Source: an uncultured Subdoligranulum sp. (GTDB taxonomy: Bacteria > Bacillota_A > Clostridia > Oscillospirales > Ruminococcaceae). Taken from it: 35,883 nt of DNA. The position numbers were made by a program, and so were the translations under genes. The notes under the pieces are model-generated. The model was not told where the DNA came from, made no database searches, and worked only from the letters and a program-made list of their open reading frames with translations. Location: contig CAAGRN010000125.1 of NCBI GenBank assembly GCA_900772715.1, positions 1-35,883 of the forward strand, given 5' to 3'. Positions within the stretch are counted from its first letter, which is position 1; each line of letters opens with the position of its first letter. Below, in pieces: positions 14,806 to 23,218 of this stretch.

Positions 14806-16200
14806 TTAATAGGCGAAGTTCTCCGCATAGGGCGACCATGCATAGTTCAGGCAGTAGGCGGTGTAACTTGCGGCGGGCACGCGGATACGGCAGAACGCGG
14901 GCGCGCCGTCGAGCAGGGCTTGCCCTACGGAAAGCCGCGCGGGGTCCGACTGGGTCAGCGTGATTTCCTGCAGCGCAGAGCATTGGGCGAAAAGTCCATC
15001 CGGGAGCGCCGTGATATTTTGCTGTATCGTCAGTTTTTCCAGCATACTGCATCCCGCAAACGTGTCGGGGGTCAGCGTCGTCACGGGTCGACCGTCCACC
15101 TCACCCGGAACCGTCAAGGTGCTGCGACTATGTCCCGCCGCATTGACGACAAGACGGTCGCTTTCCCATGTAAAATACGCAGCATCGCTGTTATCTGCGG
15201 CTTTTGTGTCGGTCTGCATCCGGTGGGCAGGCATGGCGGGCAGCGCGATTTCCGTTGCCGAGGTATCCCCCAGCATTGCTTTCAGGTCGCGGATGAACTG
15301 CCGCGTGAACACAGTCTTGCCGTCGGCGTTCAGATGGAAATTTGTATCGTAAAACCACCCGGCATCCATCACACAGGTGTGCGGATCACCCGCCAACAGG
15401 GCGGTGATCTGCGTCTGCAAAAAGTCCGCGTAGGCGTCTATATTATCGGCGTTTTCCACTGCGGCGGCGTTCATCGGCGGGAAGTGGTAGTAGACCGTCG
15501 CGCCGATTTTCTCAGCTTTCGCCGTATAGTCGTTCAAAGCGGCGCAGAAATCGGCGTTCAGCATCGCATTGTCAAAGCGTATCGGCATCGTCGGGTCGTA
15601 GCCTTCGGGCATCGTATTGGCACTGCATAGCGGGTTTACCACATCCCCCGCCGTGTTGAAAGAACTGCAGCGGTACACGCCGTCGGGGGTAGGCGCACCG
15701 GTGAGAAAATAGCGGAACTTCGCACCGGCAAAGCGCGGAAACGCCCCCAGCATGGGACCGAAATCCCGCACGTGTAGACAGGCAAGTGCCGAAAAGTTTC
15801 CGTCGACAGCCTGCCAAAAAGTGTCCGCGCCGATGGTATCGGAAAGTGCCTGACGTTGCTGCTCCGGCATGATAATGACAAGATCGCCGGGGCGCAGTTC
15901 ATTTATGGACAAATCGAGCATGACCCGTGTGCCGAGTGCTGCGTACAGACCAAAATTAACAGGCTGATAGTCAGGCAGTTCCCGGCTCAGCAGAGCGCTG
16001 TCAACGCCGAAAGCGGCTGCACTGCCGCCCACAAGAATAAGACGCGGTTTATCACTTTCCGCGGCCAGCAGGGCGCGCTTGGCGGGCAGTTCCCCCACAA
16101 ACGTGTTGCCGTACTGCGCGGGCAGGGCAAAGCCCCACACCGTCAGAAGTAACGGTATGGCAAGGGAAACACCAAGCATAGCTGCAATAAGTTTCTTCAT
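14806..16200 (-). CDS. Membrane-anchored SGNH-type acyltransferase-like protein with C-terminal leucine-rich repeats
   Basis: This is a 464-residue protein. An N-terminal hydrophobic segment (about residues 4-25) anchors it outside the membrane. The SGNH/AlgX-DltD-like domain covers about 50-310, with the nucleophile motif VGGSAAAFGVDS (Ser60) and the C-terminal pair in FYDTNFHLN (Asp285, His289). A BspA-type leucine-rich repeat region (about 345-440) includes DTFAGCSMLEKLTIQ and LFAQCSALQEITL. Such proteins often move an acyl group, delivered by an MBOAT protein, to cell-wall or exopolysaccharide; that role is inferred from the MBOAT gene seven bases upstream. The ribosome site is weak and lies within the end of the MBOAT gene, so translation is probably coupled. 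The acceptor polymer is unknown. Confidence 0.75.
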   Translation of the reverse strand: MKKLIAAMLGVSLAIPLLLTVWGFALPAQYGNTFVGELPAKRALLAAESDKPRLILVGGSAAAFGVDSALLSRELPDYQPVNFGLYAALGTRVMLDLSINELRPGDLVIIMPEQQRQALSDTIGADTFWQAVDGNFSALACLHVRDFGPMLGAFPRFAGAKFRYFLTGAPTPDGVYRCSSFNTAGDVVNPLCSANTMPEGYDPTMPIRFDNAMLNADFCAALNDYTAKAEKIGATVYYHFPPMNAAAVENADNIDAYADFLQTQITALLAGDPHTCVMDAGWFYDTNFHLNADGKTVFTRQFIRDLKAMLGDTSATEIALPAMPAHRMQTDTKAADNSDAAYFTWESDRLVVNAAGHSRSTLTVPGEVDGRPVTTLTPDTFAGCSMLEKLTIQQNITALPDGLFAQCSALQEITLTQSDPARLSVGQALLDGAPAFCRIRVPAASYTAYCLNYAWSPYAENFAY

Positions 16201-16207
16201 GGTTTCG

Positions 16208-17569
16208 TCAGAATTGGAAGTAGATAAAGGCGTTGGCGGTTCCCGTGTGCAGCGCGGCGAACCACGCGGCGACCACCGTCAATGCCAAAAGACAGAAGCC
16301 CAATACACTGCGCGGGGACGGTGCTGCGGATGACGTTTCGGGCAGCAGATGCAGGCAGAGCGCCCCCAAAACAAGCTCTGCCACCGGCTGTATACCGATG
16401 TTCAGCAGCGTTGTGTGCAGTGTGTTCAGCGACCAGCCGACAGGCAGGCGGGACAGCAGCAGAAGAGCATCCGGGACAGAGGCTGCCCGGAAAAAGACCC
16501 AAGCGATGCAGACCAGAGAAAATGTATAGGCGTGGCAAAGGCACACGGCGCTCCAAGTGCGGGTCTTGTGCTTTACGCCGCAGGGGGTCAGAACCTTTTC
16601 CAAAAGCAGCAGCGCACCATGCACACCGCCCCACACCACAAAATGTAACGCGGCACCATGCCAGAAACCGCTTAGCAGAAACACGACCATGGTATTTACG
16701 ACCCGCCGTACCGTGCCGCGGCGCGAGCCGCCGAGCGGAATATAGACGTAGTCCGTAAACCACCGCGTCAGGCTGACGTGCCAGCGATGCCAGAAATCCC
16801 GCAGGGAGTCTGCACGATAGGGGTGGTCAAAATTGCGGCTGAGCCGCACGCCCAGCAGCGCTGCCGCCCCGACGGCTATGTCGGAATAGCCGGAAAAGTC
16901 CCAGTAGATCTGCCCGGCAAAAAGCAGTGTTGCCAACAGAACCGCCGGACCGGAGGCGTCGGTCGGGGATGTGTAGACGGCATCCACAAAGACGGCGGCG
17001 GTGTCTGCCAGCAGCAGCTTTTTGGCAAAGCCGCGCACCATCCAAAGCCAGCCGCCTGTATCCATGCGGCGCTCCGGGTCATGCAGCTGCGGCAAAAGAA
17101 TGGTGCTGCGCTCAATCGGTCCCGCTACCAGCTGCGGGAAAAAGCTGACAAACAGGGCGTAGTATCCCAAATGGCGCTCCGGTTTCAGCCGCCTGCGGTA
17201 GACGTCGATGACGTAGCCAAGCGTCTGGAATGTGTAAAATGAGATGCCCGCGGGCAGCAAAAGGGACGTTCCCGTGCCGAAAAGCCCTGCGTATTTAAAC
17301 ACGCCGAGGCAGCCAAGGCACAAAAGCACCGCACAGACCAGCCAGCACTTTTTGACGAGTGCGTGTTCACTTTTGGCAATGCCAAGTGCCGCAGCGTAGG
17401 TTCCCAAGGTAATGCCCGCCAGCAGCGGCAGTGCCTGCGGGCTGCCCACGGCGTAAAAGCCCAGGCTTGCCGCCAACAGCAATACCCAGCGCGCTTGCGG
17501 CGGCAGCACCCAATGCAGTGCCAGCACAAACGGAAACGCAAGCACAAAAGCGGGAGCGGTGAAATTCAT
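16208..17569 (-). CDS. MBOAT-family O-acyltransferase (AlgI/DltB-like)
   Basis: This 453-residue multi-pass membrane protein has about ten to eleven helices. Family marks are FFPQLVAGPIER (about 143-154), IYWDFSGYSDIA (about 221-232), DFWHRWHVSLTRWF (about 258-271) and SGFWHGAALH with the catalytic His near residue 304. ATG 17569 was chosen because GGAGGGCG precedes it, homology starts at MNFTAPAF, and it overlaps the stop of the preceding small gene as ATGA; the frame is open to 17707 but that part is not membrane-like. MBOAT proteins of this type pass acetyl groups across the membrane for transfer to a surface polysaccharide or teichoic acid. Two SGNH-type partners flank it in the same operon, as in alginate O-acetylation systems. 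Confidence 0.92.
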   Translation of the reverse strand: MNFTAPAFVLAFPFVLALHWVLPPQARWVLLLAASLGFYAVGSPQALPLLAGITLGTYAAALGIAKSEHALVKKCWLVCAVLLCLGCLGVFKYAGLFGTGTSLLLPAGISFYTFQTLGYVIDVYRRRLKPERHLGYYALFVSFFPQLVAGPIERSTILLPQLHDPERRMDTGGWLWMVRGFAKKLLLADTAAVFVDAVYTSPTDASGPAVLLATLLFAGQIYWDFSGYSDIAVGAAALLGVRLSRNFDHPYRADSLRDFWHRWHVSLTRWFTDYVYIPLGGSRRGTVRRVVNTMVVFLLSGFWHGAALHFVVWGGVHGALLLLEKVLTPCGVKHKTRTWSAVCLCHAYTFSLVCIAWVFFRAASVPDALLLLSRLPVGWSLNTLHTTLLNIGIQPVAELVLGALCLHLLPETSSAAPSPRSVLGFCLLALTVVAAWFAALHTGTANAFIYFQF

Positions 17570-17772
17570 AAGCGCCCTCCTATCGGACACATGGCGGCGG
17601 CGCAGGGAACCAAGAGGCAGAGCAGCATTGTGCCGGTGGACACACCCAGTACCAGCGCCGCCAGAACCACAGCAGCACCCGAAGCCATGCCGAGTGCTGC
17701 AGCCCATGCCCAGCGATGGGACGCCAGTGCCAGCACAGTGGTCAGTGCAGCCAGAACGCAGACAAAAATCAT
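17566..17772 (-). CDS. Small hydrophobic membrane protein of the O-acylation cluster
   Basis: This 68-residue protein is composed of two to three hydrophobic segments: residues 1-17, about 21-45 and about 47-60. It is preceded by the strong ribosome site GGGGAGGGG. Its ATG overlaps the stop of the upstream LRR-SGNH gene (ATGA) and its own TGA overlaps the MBOAT start in the same way. This double coupling strongly supports a real gene despite its small size. No motif is recognised. DltX-like small proteins assist DltB in D-alanylation operons, and a similar helper role for the MBOAT protein is possible, but no sequence match to DltX is claimed. Confidence 0.7.
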   Translation of the reverse strand: MIFVCVLAALTTVLALASHRWAWAAALGMASGAAVVLAALVLGVSTGTMLLCLLVPCAAAMCPIGGRL

Positions 17773-19526
17773 GGCGTAATCCCCTCCCCTTGCAGTTGGT
17801 TTGTCAGCGCATCGATGACCTGTGCCGTGCGCAGGGTCACCCCGTTTGTGGACAGATGATTGTCAGTGCCGTAGAAATACTGCCCGGGCATCAGGGAATC
17901 TTGCAGCGGCGTCAAGAACGTAACATCAAGATTTTCTCGAAAATACGCATCCAGCGCGTCCACAGCCTCCGGCGTGGAATCCGCCGAAACGGCGCGGCTG
18001 TTGCGCGGGCTGTAGGTCAGGTACACCCGCACACCGTCCGCCGCAAAGCGATCAAACTCGGCGTTGGCGGGGGCTATATATGTGTCATACGGGAAAGACG
18101 CCGTCGTGTAGTCCACAGGCAGACCGTAAATCGGTGTGTCATCGGCGGCATCGGGGCGGTACAGGATATAGTCACCGTACTCGTTGTAGCTTGGCGTGTC
18201 GACGGCATTTCCGTCCTCGTCCAAATCGGACGGCGAAACGGCATAGCTGCGCGCCGCCATGCCTGCACGGGTCTGCAAATAGGTGTTGAACGCCGAAAAT
18301 ACACCGCTGTACTGCCGTAAATCAAGCTGAGCGGCAAGGTCATAGTTGGCTTCGACCATGCAGAAAAATTTATCGTCAAAGGCATTCGTTGTGCAGAACT
18401 GGCGCTTGGCGGCGTCAAATTCGGGCGAGAGCAGCAGCAGGTCGCCGGGGCGCATCTGTGCGCGAATCAACTCCAGCTGCGGCAGGGCGTTCGTGTAGGC
18501 GAACACCCCCATATTGACCACGGCGTAGGACGGCAGGGCAGCGTCCAGTGCGGCACTGTCATACCCGAACCGCGCCGAGGAACCGGAGAACAGCACAAGC
18601 TTCTGCGTATCGGTCAACGAAAGCAAGCGGTCGTACTTATCGGCGAACGTCGCGTAGTAGCTGCCGCTGTAGACGGGCGCAGTCGCGGCGTTGATGTGCA
18701 ATGTTTGCAGGTTTGTGCAATCTTCAAATGCGTAATCGCTGATCTGCTGCAGGTTGTCAAACAGGGTCACGCTCTCCGCGGCGCAGCCGCTGAATGCCCC
18801 GGGCTGCACGCGGCACAAAGTATCCGGGAAGATGACCGTTTTGCATGGCGCATCGGCAAACGCCCCCGCCGCAATTTCTACAACGGGTGCGCCGCCCAGC
18901 GTATCGGGGATGACAAGCGCTTCTCCCCCGCCCTGCCAGCCCGTTATGACTGCGGCGTCGTTTTCGACCGTGTAGGTGAACTCCGCAGCGTCGTTTTGGG
19001 CAGTCCACTGCGCGTAAAGCCGCGCGCCGGGTTCGGTGCGGCTGCCAAGTCCGACGGCTTGACCGCTTCCGTCCGGAGCGGTGTTCCAGCCCGTCAGCGT
19101 GTAGCCGGGGCGGGTAAACAGCGCACCGTCGATGGCGGTGTTCAGCCGCAGATGGCTGGGGGTGACGGGTACCGTGACCCATCCGCCGCCGCAGTTGTCA
19201 TTATAATACAGCGCCGTATCGCTTTTTTCCGCGGTCACTGCCACGGCAACGGAGTAGCGGACATCGGGCAGTGTCAAGGTGTACACCGCACCGGTGCGGG
19301 TAAGCGATGCACCGGCGTAGTCTGTCCCTGTCAGGGTATAGCCGTCGGCAGGGGTCAGGGTGAAGGTCACACTCTGCCCCGGGGTAACGGCTGCGGTCTG
19401 GGTCTGCGCTGTAAACGCAGACGAGGATTCCAAAACGATACGGCATTGCGCCGCGGGCTTGGCAGCGGCAGGCGCACAGGACGTCAGCAGCACAGCGGTC
19501 AACAGCAGAGAAAACAGGCGGCGCAA
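17769..19526 (-). CDS. Lipoprotein with InlB-type repeat, leucine-rich repeats and C-terminal SGNH domain
   Basis: This is a 585-residue protein starting at TTG; an AAAGGA ribosome site lies 13 bases upstream and no ATG or GTG in frame is available. The signal peptide with lipobox LLTSC ends at Cys17. An InlB B-repeat-like region (about 100-175) includes GYTLTGWNTAPDGSG and LYAQWTAQ. BspA-type leucine-rich repeats follow (about 185-285), for example GAFSGCAAESVTLF and YAFEDCTNLQTLHI. The SGNH domain (about 308-585) has FSGSSARFGYDS with Ser316 as nucleophile. The C-terminal motif reads FYGTDNHLS, where the position of Asp285 in the partner protein is Gly, with Asp555 nearby. The domain order is the reverse of that partner. 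It is the first gene of the O-acylation operon and probably acts on the outer face of the membrane. Confidence 0.72.
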   Translation of the reverse strand: MRRLFSLLLTAVLLTSCAPAAAKPAAQCRIVLESSSAFTAQTQTAAVTPGQSVTFTLTPADGYTLTGTDYAGASLTRTGAVYTLTLPDVRYSVAVAVTAEKSDTALYYNDNCGGGWVTVPVTPSHLRLNTAIDGALFTRPGYTLTGWNTAPDGSGQAVGLGSRTEPGARLYAQWTAQNDAAEFTYTVENDAAVITGWQGGGEALVIPDTLGGAPVVEIAAGAFADAPCKTVIFPDTLCRVQPGAFSGCAAESVTLFDNLQQISDYAFEDCTNLQTLHINAATAPVYSGSYYATFADKYDRLLSLTDTQKLVLFSGSSARFGYDSAALDAALPSYAVVNMGVFAYTNALPQLELIRAQMRPGDLLLLSPEFDAAKRQFCTTNAFDDKFFCMVEANYDLAAQLDLRQYSGVFSAFNTYLQTRAGMAARSYAVSPSDLDEDGNAVDTPSYNEYGDYILYRPDAADDTPIYGLPVDYTTASFPYDTYIAPANAEFDRFAADGVRVYLTYSPRNSRAVSADSTPEAVDALDAYFRENLDVTFLTPLQDSLMPGQYFYGTDNHLSTNGVTLRTAQVIDALTNQLQGEGITP

Positions 19527-19567
19527 GGAAAAGTCACATCCTTTCGCAACTACATACGATTCTACAG

Positions 19568-19598
19568 AAAATACCCCGGAGAGAAAGCCCCCCGGGGT
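19568..19598 (-). terminator. Probable terminator of the rhamnoside-utilisation operon (minus strand)
   Basis: ACCCCGG (19573-19579) and CCGGGGT (19592-19598) form a GC-rich hairpin followed on the minus strand by ATTTTCT. It lies between the small membrane protein gene and the O-acylation cluster, separating the two units. Confidence 0.65.
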
Positions 19599-19649
19599 GT
19601 TGATGAGGAAAAGGCTGTTACGATGAAGTGACGCGGGAATGGCGTATCA

Positions 19650-20075
19650 TTACTGCTTGTTCACATTGGTGAAGGCGGCGATGATGTTCAGCACCACGGC
19701 AATCAGCAGCGCGGCCGTGCCGTAGATGGCGCTGGACAGGTCAGCCATCGTCTGGGCGTTGTTCGTAAAGGTCATGATCGAGGCGATGGTGTTGACGCGG
19801 GGGCTGATGAACTGTACGGCAGCCACGACCAGCGTGATACCGGCGACTACGCTCATCGCATCGGCGGCGATGGTCAGTTTCTTGTCCAGCACGACGCGCA
19901 GCACCAGTGCAAGGATGGCGATGACGGCGCAGCCGATGACAACCGGGCTGGTGCCGATCTTGCGGAAGGAATCCGTCCCGGCGTTGACAATGCAGAAGCC
20001 AAGACCGACAGCACCGGCAACGGCGGTCAAAAGCGACAGGATCAGACCTGCGCCCTTTTTATTCGTAGAACTCAT
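19650..20075 (-). CDS. Four-helix membrane protein of unknown function, paired with the GH3 gene
   Basis: This 141-residue protein has four hydrophobic helices at about residues 9-28, 44-62, 70-92 and 112-133, with short polar loops and a basic N-terminus. ATG 20075 is preferred because AAAGGAG lies correctly before it; the frame extends 13 codons further upstream into the end of the GH3 gene. It starts 13 bases after the GH3 stop and is followed by a terminator, so it is the last gene of the GH78-GPH-GH3 operon. No named family is recognised. Since the GH3 protein has membrane helices at both ends, this small protein may associate with it; that is inference from position only. Confidence 0.7.
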   Translation of the reverse strand: MSSTNKKGAGLILSLLTAVAGAVGLGFCIVNAGTDSFRKIGTSPVVIGCAVIAILALVLRVVLDKKLTIAADAMSVVAGITLVVAAVQFISPRVNTIASIMTFTNNAQTMADLSSAIYGTAALLIAVVLNIIAAFTNVNKQ

Positions 20076-20088
20076 GGTTTGCACTCCT

Positions 20089-23000
20089 TTACTGCTTCTT
20101 GGATTTGCGGTCATTCAGCACATACATGGCGGCAGCCAGCACGGTCAGGGCGGCAAAGACGACCTGCACGGCAACGAGGGCATTGTCATACCAGGTGCGC
20201 ACGCTGACGAGCTTGGTGTTGGAAGCCATGCCGTCCAGCGCGTTGGAGTTAGCCAGCGCGTAGGCCTGCCATGTCATGGCCTGCTTGATGGCGCTCATCA
20301 GCTCGGTGTCCTGACCAACATTTTCGGTGGTCCAGTAGGCAAACTTTTCGCTGACAGCGGTCATCGTGTTCTCACCGGTGAAGGTGGTCATCGTGCCGCC
20401 GTTGAGGGCGTACTCCTTCAGAACGGCGTAGTTAGGGTTCATGATGAAGTCCTGGCTTTCCAGACCCTTGAAGCCCCACTCGCCGCGCAGAATGTTCTTA
20501 AGCAGACCGGTGTGGGCGTTGGCGGCGGTGATGCCGACACGGTTGAAGGCGGTCATGACGCCCAGAGCGCCGGCATCCTCGATGGCGGCCTGGGTGCCGC
20601 GCAGTTCGTTCTCACGCGCCTGCTGCTCGGTCATAAAGACGGAAACGCCGGTACGGTTGATCTCGGTATCGTTGAAGGCAAGATGCTTGGGGGCGATGAT
20701 AACGCCGTACTCCTTGCCGCCGCTGATAAAGGCAACGGCCTGACCGGAGGTAAGAACGGCATCCTCGGAATAATACTCATGGTTGCGGGAGTTGTAGGGG
20801 GAACGGTGCAGGTTGGTGCCGCAGCCCCAGAAGATGGTCAGGTTGCTCCACAGGCTGTAGTTGCCGCAGATCTTGCCGTACTCGTTGGCGAGGTCTTTGT
20901 TGAAGGTCTGGGCAATGACGGTTTCGTTGACCATTGTGCCGAACTTGTATGCGAGGTTGGGGTCGTTGGCATCGACGGCGCAGGGGTCACCGGAAGATTT
21001 ATCCGTGTTGGCATACTGACCCAGAGGATAGCTGTAGATGCCGTTGGGACCATCGTTCTGGATGGTTTCGGGGCTCATGATAGACTCGATCGCCTTGGTG
21101 GAGGTGCCGCCCAGACCCAGACGGATCATGCCCTCCTCCAGGGTGAGCTGATCCATCAGCATACTCCAGCGCTCATCATCGAGGTCCGTGACGCCCTTCA
21201 GGTCAGCCAGGGTCAGACCGTTGTCGGCACCGAAGGTGACGGTGGACGGGTCGCCGTTCGCGTTGATCTCATAGATGTCATTGTCCAGAATGTCGATCAT
21301 CTCGTCGGTGGCGGTCAGATCCTTGTAGGTCTTGGGGAAGGTGCCCTCCCAGTCAGAGCGGGTCATGTAGGTGGCAGTGCCGGGCAGCCAGCTGTTGATG
21401 TCCATGTCGGACAGTTGGTTCTCAACAGCGGTGCCGTTTTTGGTTGTGGCAAAGGACGTGCCGTCAAAGGAATCGAGCGTCCAGCTCTTAGCCTTATCGG
21501 CGCTGCCGTCCACACTCTGACCCTCTGCGGCCAGTACATTGTTCACGGCCTCGTGTGCGCCGTTGCCGATGGTGAACCAGTAGTCACCGGCATCGAGAAT
21601 GTAGCAGCCCTTGGTACCGGCTGCGTTGTCAGCGGTGGAATCCCAGCTGGCCATATTCTGCATATCCGCGGTGATGGTCACGGTTTCGGAGGCACCGGGC
21701 GCAAGCTCGGCGGTCTTGCCGTAGTCCAGCAGCTGGATGGCAGCCTTCTCAACACCGTGTTCCTTGTCATAGTCGGTGTAGGGCAGGCTGACATAGAGCT
21801 GCACAACATCCTTGCCGGCTACGCTGCCGGTGTTGGTGACTGTGACCTTAGCGGTGACGGTCTCGCTGCCGAGGTCAACGCTCAACGAATCGAGGGTCTG
21901 CTCAAAGGTAGTGTAGCTCAGACCGTAGCCGAACGGATAGGTGACCTCATTGTCATAGTTCCAGCCGCCGTCCGTGGAGGAGCCGACTGCAGAATCGGCA
22001 TTGCCCTGCCCCATGACAGTGTCAAAATAGCGGGTCTCGTAGTATTTGTAGCCGATGTAGATGTTCTCCGCCTCGACAATGGCATCGTTCATGTTGATGT
22101 CAGGGTTGGCATTGGACCACTGCAGGTCGCCGTAGTTCTGGGCGCTGGGGGCGTTGGCGTTCTTGACGGCATAGGTATCGGTCAGATGACCGGAGGGGCT
22201 GACCGCACCGGAGAGAATGTCGGCTACACCGTAGAAGCCGTAGCCGCCCGGCAGACCTACCTGCAGGATGGCGTCAACACCGTCATTGTCCTCAATCTCC
22301 TGCACCTCCATGGCGCTGGCATTGTTCAGCAGCACAATAACCTTGCCGCCGTTGGTCGCCTTGGCGGTGACGGCTGCATTGATGAGGTCGCGCTCGTCGT
22401 CGGACAGCCCCAGCGGGTCGGTCTGGTTGAGGTTCTGGGTCGGGTCAACACCGGCGGTGCCGGGGTTGTAGCTGCCGTTTTCGGAGGCAGAGCGGGCAAT
22501 CGTGACGATCATAACATTGTTGTCATTCATGCTGTCCTTCCAGCCGGCATCCTGACCGTCCATCGCAGCCTGGCTCGGCTCCTTGCTGGAGAAAACGCCG
22601 GTGGTGGAAGGTGCCGTGATGTGGTTGTACTCCACAGTGCCGCCCCAGCTCTGGACCTCGGATTTGTAGATCGGCTTGAGCGCCTCGTACATATCGGTCA
22701 CAGTCTGGTTCAGACCAAAGCCCTTTGCCTTAAAGGCACCGACCAGATCGACGGTATCGGCATCCGTGCCGGTGTTTGCAACGTAGCTGGAGCCCATGTC
22801 GCCGCCTTGAACGGGATAGTAGCTCGAGAAGCCAAGCAGTGTGATTTTCTGGGTCTCATCCTTCGTCAGCGGCAAGGCACCGTTGTTCTTCAGCAGGACG
22901 CTGCCCTCTTCGCTCATCCGCTCACCCACGTCCTGAATGCCGTGCAGCAGCTCGGTAGTGGAGGTGTAGTCGGATTTGAAGGTATACAGGTCCGTGCCGT

Positions 23001-23166
23001 CGGAGTTCTCGGTCACGAGCTTGGTGCTCTTGGTGCCCAGGAACTTATCGATATCGGTGCGGAAGCCATCCACGATGGTCGACGCGCAGACACTGAGCGC
23101 CAGCAGCGACGCCGTGGCTGTGGTCACGCCGCGCCAGACGCGGCGTCCGGAATTTTTCTTACTCAT
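20089..23166 (-). CDS. Membrane-anchored glycoside hydrolase family 3 protein with permuted domain order
   Basis: This is a 1025-residue protein with a hydrophobic helix near residues 12-32 and another near 990-1015, followed by DRKSKKQ. Between them lie the GH3 domains in reversed order. The GH3 C-domain comes first (about 75-400, with SVLLKNNGALPL and LQVGLPGGYG), then a fibronectin-III-like part (about 420-520, VTVTNTGSVAGKDVVQLYV). The catalytic GH3 N-type barrel comes last (about 630-940), with NDGPNGI, APKHLAFND and GFKGLESQDF. Asp906 in that last motif is the probable nucleophile. Reversed order is known in rumen beta-glucosidases. The enzyme probably releases glucose or a related sugar at the outer membrane face. 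The gene is preceded by AAGGAGG and follows the GPH transporter gene by 52 bases. Confidence 0.85.
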   Translation of the reverse strand: MSKKNSGRRVWRGVTTATASLLALSVCASTIVDGFRTDIDKFLGTKSTKLVTENSDGTDLYTFKSDYTSTTELLHGIQDVGERMSEEGSVLLKNNGALPLTKDETQKITLLGFSSYYPVQGGDMGSSYVANTGTDADTVDLVGAFKAKGFGLNQTVTDMYEALKPIYKSEVQSWGGTVEYNHITAPSTTGVFSSKEPSQAAMDGQDAGWKDSMNDNNVMIVTIARSASENGSYNPGTAGVDPTQNLNQTDPLGLSDDERDLINAAVTAKATNGGKVIVLLNNASAMEVQEIEDNDGVDAILQVGLPGGYGFYGVADILSGAVSPSGHLTDTYAVKNANAPSAQNYGDLQWSNANPDINMNDAIVEAENIYIGYKYYETRYFDTVMGQGNADSAVGSSTDGGWNYDNEVTYPFGYGLSYTTFEQTLDSLSVDLGSETVTAKVTVTNTGSVAGKDVVQLYVSLPYTDYDKEHGVEKAAIQLLDYGKTAELAPGASETVTITADMQNMASWDSTADNAAGTKGCYILDAGDYWFTIGNGAHEAVNNVLAAEGQSVDGSADKAKSWTLDSFDGTSFATTKNGTAVENQLSDMDINSWLPGTATYMTRSDWEGTFPKTYKDLTATDEMIDILDNDIYEINANGDPSTVTFGADNGLTLADLKGVTDLDDERWSMLMDQLTLEEGMIRLGLGGTSTKAIESIMSPETIQNDGPNGIYSYPLGQYANTDKSSGDPCAVDANDPNLAYKFGTMVNETVIAQTFNKDLANEYGKICGNYSLWSNLTIFWGCGTNLHRSPYNSRNHEYYSEDAVLTSGQAVAFISGGKEYGVIIAPKHLAFNDTEINRTGVSVFMTEQQARENELRGTQAAIEDAGALGVMTAFNRVGITAANAHTGLLKNILRGEWGFKGLESQDFIMNPNYAVLKEYALNGGTMTTFTGENTMTAVSEKFAYWTTENVGQDTELMSAIKQAMTWQAYALANSNALDGMASNTKLVSVRTWYDNALVAVQVVFAALTVLAAAMYVLNDRKSKKQ

Positions 23167-23218
23167 GGTTTTCCTCCTTGTGTATCCTTGTGTATATCGT
23201 AATCGCGTGTAGGGCGCA

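Noticed and set aside
19726..23202. Very long open frame on the plus strand (1158 codons) opposite the GH3 gene
   Set aside because: It mirrors the GH3 coding region, has no ribosome site or recognisable motif, and its Val/Gly/Ala-rich make-up is what a GC-rich codon bias gives on the opposite strand.
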